Part shown: positions 60,221-64,000 of the stretch, in pieces | Position numbering within the stretch: the first letter of the stretch is position 1 | Layout of the letters: each line of letters opens with the position of its first letter | Assembly (NCBI GenBank): GCA_017311315.1 | Contig: CM029650.1 | Coordinates: 18,515,118-18,579,117 of the forward strand | Length of the DNA stretch: 64,000 bases | Direction of reading: 5' to 3' | Source: Dendrocalamus latiflorus | Taxonomy: Eukaryota > Streptophyta > Magnoliopsida > Poales > Poaceae | Notes under the pieces: model-generated | Database searches by the model: none | Seen by the model: the letters and a program-made list of their open reading frames with translations, nothing else | Told to the model about the DNA's origin: nothing | Made by a program: the position numbers and the translations under genes

Positions 60221-60980
60221 GAGCAACTCCAGCAGGGCCCCTACTTGACCTCTTAAACTCAAATTTGAGAGCCAGAGCAAAAAAACTCAGCTCCAACAGG
60301 ACCCCTACTTAGCTCTCAAAAATAGAAGGCCTCTCAAATGAGGTCTCCAAACCCTCATTCCTAGGGGCCCTCTCCTGGCTCTCATCCTTCGGTTTTTTTC
60401 CCGCTCGGTGAAACTTCCCCCGCGCCCCCCCCCAAAATCCGCCGCTTCTGCTCGCCCCCTGTCTCGCCCGACTCCTCCGCTTCCGCTCGCCCCCGCCTCG
60501 TCCGACTCCTCCGCCGCCGTCCGTGTCCCCCGCGCGCCGCCAAAATACCCCGCCTCCGCCGCTTCCGCTCGCCCCCGCCTCGCCCGACTCCTCCACCGCC
60601 GCCCGTGTCCCCCTTGCGCCGCCAAAATCCCCCTCCTCTGCTGCCTCTGCTCGCCCGCCGCCACGCCCGACGCCTCGCCCGACGCCTCCGCCCGACGCCG
60701 TCGCCTCGCCCGACGCCTCCGCCCGTCGCCGTCGCCTCGCCCGACGCCACGCCCGTCGCCGTCGCCGCCAAAATCCCCCGCTCGCCCGGGGCCTCCGCTC
60801 GCCTCCGACCGGATTTGAGGAGTGGGTCCCATATGTCAGTGTGTAGTGGAATGGATTTGAGGGCTTAGATTTGAGGGGTGCTGTTGGACTAGATGCAAAA
60901 AAACTGGGCCCTCAAAAATAGGAGGAGTCCTCAAATCAAAAGTAGGGGCCCTGATTTGAGGGCTACTGCTGGAGTTGCTC
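60221..60980. mobile_element. Non-autonomous PIF/Harbinger-like element with GC-rich core
   Basis: The ends GAGCAACTCCAGCAG and CTGCTGGAGTTGCTC are perfect inverses, flanked by TTA at 60218-60220 and 60981-60983. Imperfect inverted similarity continues inward (CCCCTACTT/AAGTAGGGG, TCTCAAAAATAG/CTCAAAAATAGGAGG). The core at 60.41-60.81 kb is about 75% or more GC, made of imperfect repeats of CCGCTTCCGCTCGCCCC, CGCCCGACTCCTCCGCC and GCGCCGCCAAAAT. It gives long Arg/Gly/Pro-rich frames on both strands that I take as repeat artefacts. Confidence 0.85.
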
Positions 60981-61081
60981 TTACTCCTAGATCCTTGGTC
61001 CTAAGCCTGCTAGGCCGCTACACTATCTACTGCACACTGCACAGAAGACCACGGGCGTCGACGAGCTTGTCTTCCTCAACA

Positions 61082-61558
61082 TGTTGAGACTAATCCAGTC
61101 GGATTCTAAGTTCAAAATCTATATCACGAGTTGAGTCTAAGTCAATTTAAAAATAGAAATTCAGGTTTAAGAGTCAATTTCTGTATCCAAGCCATGTTCA
61201 GATACGTAAAAGTATTGTCTATATTTAACATGTAAATTTATTTATAAATAATAGAGAAACTAAAGAAAAGGTGTTGCGATTGGAGCACCACCAAAAGATT
61301 TCATTTGCTCTATCTCTCGGTTGTTTGTGTTGTCGCTGCTGGAAATAGAGAAAATATGAGTACTCGAAGATTATGAGTGCTCGGGGTACTCGAAGGTTAC
61401 AAGTACTGAAGTGCTCGAGGATTACAACCATTGTAGTAGTCGAAGTTTATGAGTAACTGTAGCACTCGAAGTTTACGATTGCCGGTCGTGGTCAAAGTTT
61501 ACGAATGGTAGAGTTTATGACTGCTGAGCGGTCGAGCACTAAACGGTCGAAATCTACA
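61082..61558 (+). mobile_element. Copia 5' LTR
   Basis: Starts TGTTGAGACTAATCC and ends AAATCTACA. The primer-binding site TGGTATCAGAGC begins at 61561, two bases later. The second half (61.36-61.56 kb) is a degenerate array of ACTCGAAGRTTAYGAGT-type units, in the same style as the other GTCGAAG arrays here. A TATA-like TTTATAAATAA lies near 61240. The 3' LTR would lie beyond the window. Confidence 0.75.
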
Positions 61559-61587
61559 TATGGTATCAGAGCTCGGAGACGAAGCAC

Positions 61588-62407
61588 ATGGCAGCAAGCG
61601 GATCTTTGTCGATGATGAAAGAAGGCCCAAATTCCCTTCCATATCTAGTTTTTAATTCAGATAACTACCTGGCTTGGGCTATGAAGATACGGATGAATAT
61701 GCTTGCCTAGGGGGTTTGGGACGCTATAGCTGATCCGGTCGTCACTAAAGGAAAAGTCAATCAAAAAAGAAAGGCTCCGAAAGTCGACGTGAAGATCAAT
61801 CAAACTGCCTTGGCGCTCATCTAAGCTACCATACCTGACTTGATACTCAGTCAACTTGTTGGAAAAGATACAACACGAGAAGCTTAGATTGCTCTTCGGA
61901 CTATGCACGAAGGAGTGAATTGAGTGAAGAAGGTTCAGCTACAAACTCTTTGAGGAGAATATGAGGCACTACATATGGGTGAAACTCAGTCAGTAGATGA
62001 GTTTACAGGTAAACTAGCTACTGTGGTCAATGAGATTCGGTCTCTTAAAGGTACATTGAAGGAAAGTACGGTGGTCGAGAAGTACTTGCGTGCCTACCTA
62101 AGAGATTTGTGCCCGTGATCACAACTCTTCTATATTTAAGTGATCTTCAGAACATGAAAATAGAAGAGGTAACGGGATCTCTCAAAGCTCATGAGGGAAT
62201 GCTTAAAGGGTGTAAGACCAGAACTGATCAAGCCTTGCTAGTGAAATGTGAAGCAAAGATTGAAAATAAAATTTGGCGGCAATCAAATCTAACTCAAGGA
62301 AGTGGCCAGGGATTTGGCAATAGGCGTGGACGTGGTCGTGGTCTGGGTGGCCACGGTTTTGGTTTAGGAGGTCGTGGTTTTTCTGCTGGTCGTGGGGAGA
62401 AAGCAAT
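61588..62407 (+). pseudogene. Copia gag, interrupted by stops and a Gypsy insertion
   Basis: From the ATG at 61588 the frame reads MAASGSLSMMKEGPNSLPYL and FNSDNYLAWAMKIRMNM, the usual N-terminus of Copia gag. Later come QLQTL, GEYEALHMGETQSVDEFTGK, VEKYLRAYLR and an RGRGRG-rich stretch that normally precedes the zinc knuckle. At least five in-frame stops (TAG where the family has Gln or Trp) and a frameshift near 62117 disable it. At 62407 it is cut by the Gypsy LTR. The remainder is outside the window. Confidence 0.85.
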
Positions 62408-64000
62408 TGTAATAACCCAGGTTTTTATAAAAAAATAGTAATAGTAAAAAAATAATTTAAAATAAAAATAAGTGTTTTGACTGCCTGAGTTTTGAATTTG
62501 ATTTGCCCTGATTTTCTGCTTTTAAAAGGCATTGATTTTGAAAACTAATTTGAATAAAAACCTAAAAATATTATTAAATAAAGGGTATTTTGAATTTATA
62601 TTAAAATACTATTTTAAATTAATTATTTGGACTTATTTGGCTTTTATATGGTTTTTATGGAGTTCAAAATCTGATTTCAAAATTTAAAAGTATTTTATGT
62701 ATAAAAATATAATATCAAATTAAGTTAGAAATCTTTTATCTAAGTCCAAAATGGCTTCAAGGATTTCTGTGAATTTTTTTTGGAATTTTTGGGCTTTATT
62801 TGCTATTTTCTAGGCCCTTATTTATTTTCTTAGGATTTTCTGAAAATCAAATCGAAAAATAAAAATTTATTCTCCCGCCCCTCTCTCTGTGCGATGCGTG
62901 GGCAGTCCATATCAGCCCACGTTGCCGCTCTCTTCATCCTTGCCGCTCCCGCCTCACTCCGCAAGCGACGCGTGTCCGGCCCAAATTGTGCCATGTCGCC
63001 GCCCGAGCCCATCCGAACCGCTTGCCCTCCCCTCTCTCTGTTCCCTCGGGCCTTGCATGTTGGCGCCCTCTCTCCTCTCCCCTCCCTCTCTCATCACCAA
63101 GCAGGCCCAACACGTCAGTCCCTCTCACTCTCTCTCCTGGGCCAACGCGTGGACAGCCTAGATTGCGGGCTGTGTGCTCGCCGACCCATCCCCGCCGTCC
63201 CTCTCCTCCCCTCTCTCGGTCTCGCCGATAGGTAGGCCCTACCTGTCAGGTTATCTTTTTCCCCTCCTCCTTCTTCTTCCCCGTGCCATCGCCATGCCGT
63301 TACGCTGCTCCGCCCTTCCCGGCCACGCCCCCTTCCTACGCGAGCGCCACCCAACCTCTCTTCTTTCATGCGCCGCACTACCTGTGCCCACCTCCACCAC
63401 TCCTGCACGTTCTCTCCGCAACGACCGCCGCCGCCATTTTTGCGCGATGGTTATCTCGCCAGCGCCGCCCCTCCCCTATAAATACCACCCTCGAGCACCC
63501 CTACCTTCGCACCACCTCCCTCTGCCCTCACTCCTTTCTCTCGGGTTCCCCATCGCCCCCACGCCATGCTCTCTCTCTCTCTGAGCTCCGCCGCCAACTC
63601 CGGCGAGCTCCCCTCATCGCTCCGGCTGACCTCGAGCTTCACCGACCCCATCGTCGGCTTTGTCGCGCCACTCCTAACCTCGCTCGCCCCTCAGCCGTGC
63701 CCCAGCCCCACCGGAGTGCCGCTGCACCAGAGCCTCGAGTCGCCTCTGTCACCCTTCTCACCGCTGGCCGCCTCCATGCCCGTCGGAGTACCGCAGCCAG
63801 GTGAGACGAACTCCCCGCAGCCTCCTCTCTCTTCCTCGCTCCTCGCCCGGCTCCACCGTCCATCCCACTACCGACGAGCCTTTGGCTCCCGTGTGCCGCT
63901 CCACATCAGCGAAGCCACCTCAACACTCAATGCTTGCCTGGCAGCCATGTGGCTACCCATGTTGGTGCCACCTAAGCCCAGACCGGCATGATCAATAGAC
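62408..64000 (+). mobile_element. Gypsy LTR (copy D), running off the window
   Basis: Starts TGTAATAACCCAGG at 62408, inserted in the Copia gag. AT-rich sequence, then a GC-rich region with a TATA box CCCTATAAATACC at about 63474, parallels the layout of copies A and B. Overlapping Pro/Ser-rich frames on both strands at 62.9-64.0 kb reflect LTR composition and are not annotated as genes. The preceding 5-mer GCAAT would be the target duplication. Confidence 0.7.

Noticed and set aside
60305..60846. 175-aa Gly/Arg-rich frame and opposite-strand Pro-rich frames
   Set aside because: Products of a GC-rich internal repeat inside a Harbinger-like element.
62889..63998. Pro/Ser-rich frames of up to 173 aa at the right edge
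   Set aside because: They fall in the GC-rich middle of a Gypsy LTR that has a TATA box; both strands are open.

Overview
This is a 64-kb piece of a plant nuclear genome, almost certainly from a grass. The evidence is two MADS-box genes whose closest recognisable relatives are rice MADS13 and MADS33, canonical GT-AG plant introns, and dense nested LTR retrotransposons of the Copia and Gypsy types together with grass-type MITE, hAT, CACTA and L1 relics. I recognise three host genes that look intact.

Layout. 1-5.0 kb holds a Copia-type LTR with a 55-bp tandem repeat, then a decayed Copia polyprotein. 7.4-11.9 kb (minus) is a complete seven-exon D-class (SEEDSTICK/MADS13-like) gene with a 2.66-kb first coding intron that carries a hAT element and a 70-bp AG microsatellite. 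13-16.5 kb is its upstream region with an L1 tail. 16.5-18.3 kb is a non-autonomous CACTA element carrying an internally deleted histone H3 gene with its promoter. 18.4-50.2 kb is a block of nested retroelements: four long LTRs of one Gypsy family occur in the window (three here, one at the right edge, and one of them is a solo LTR), with SIRE/Maximus-type Copia LTRs, an env-like ORF, and LTR-borne satellite arrays built on a GTCGAAG motif. 51.6-56.4 kb (plus) is a complete seven-exon AGL12-clade (MADS33-like) gene whose fifth intron holds a short-LTR retroelement with GC-rich cargo. 57.4-58.5 kb (minus) is an intact intronless strictosidine-synthase-like gene. 58.8-61.0 kb has two TIR elements with clear target duplications. 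61.1-64.0 kb has a Copia LTR plus gag, interrupted by a Gypsy LTR that runs off the window.

How the parts relate. The two MADS genes are divergently oriented and 39.6 kb apart, with mostly retroelement sequence between them. As I recall, their rice counterparts are close neighbours on chromosome 12, so this is probably an old MADS pair pushed apart by retrotransposons. The D-class gene should act in ovule identity and floral meristem determinacy. The AGL12-clade gene is more likely to act in root or stress programmes. The strictosidine-synthase-like gene lies tail to tail with the AGL12-type gene. I did not find a new multi-gene system. The least expected item is the transposon-captured histone H3 gene.
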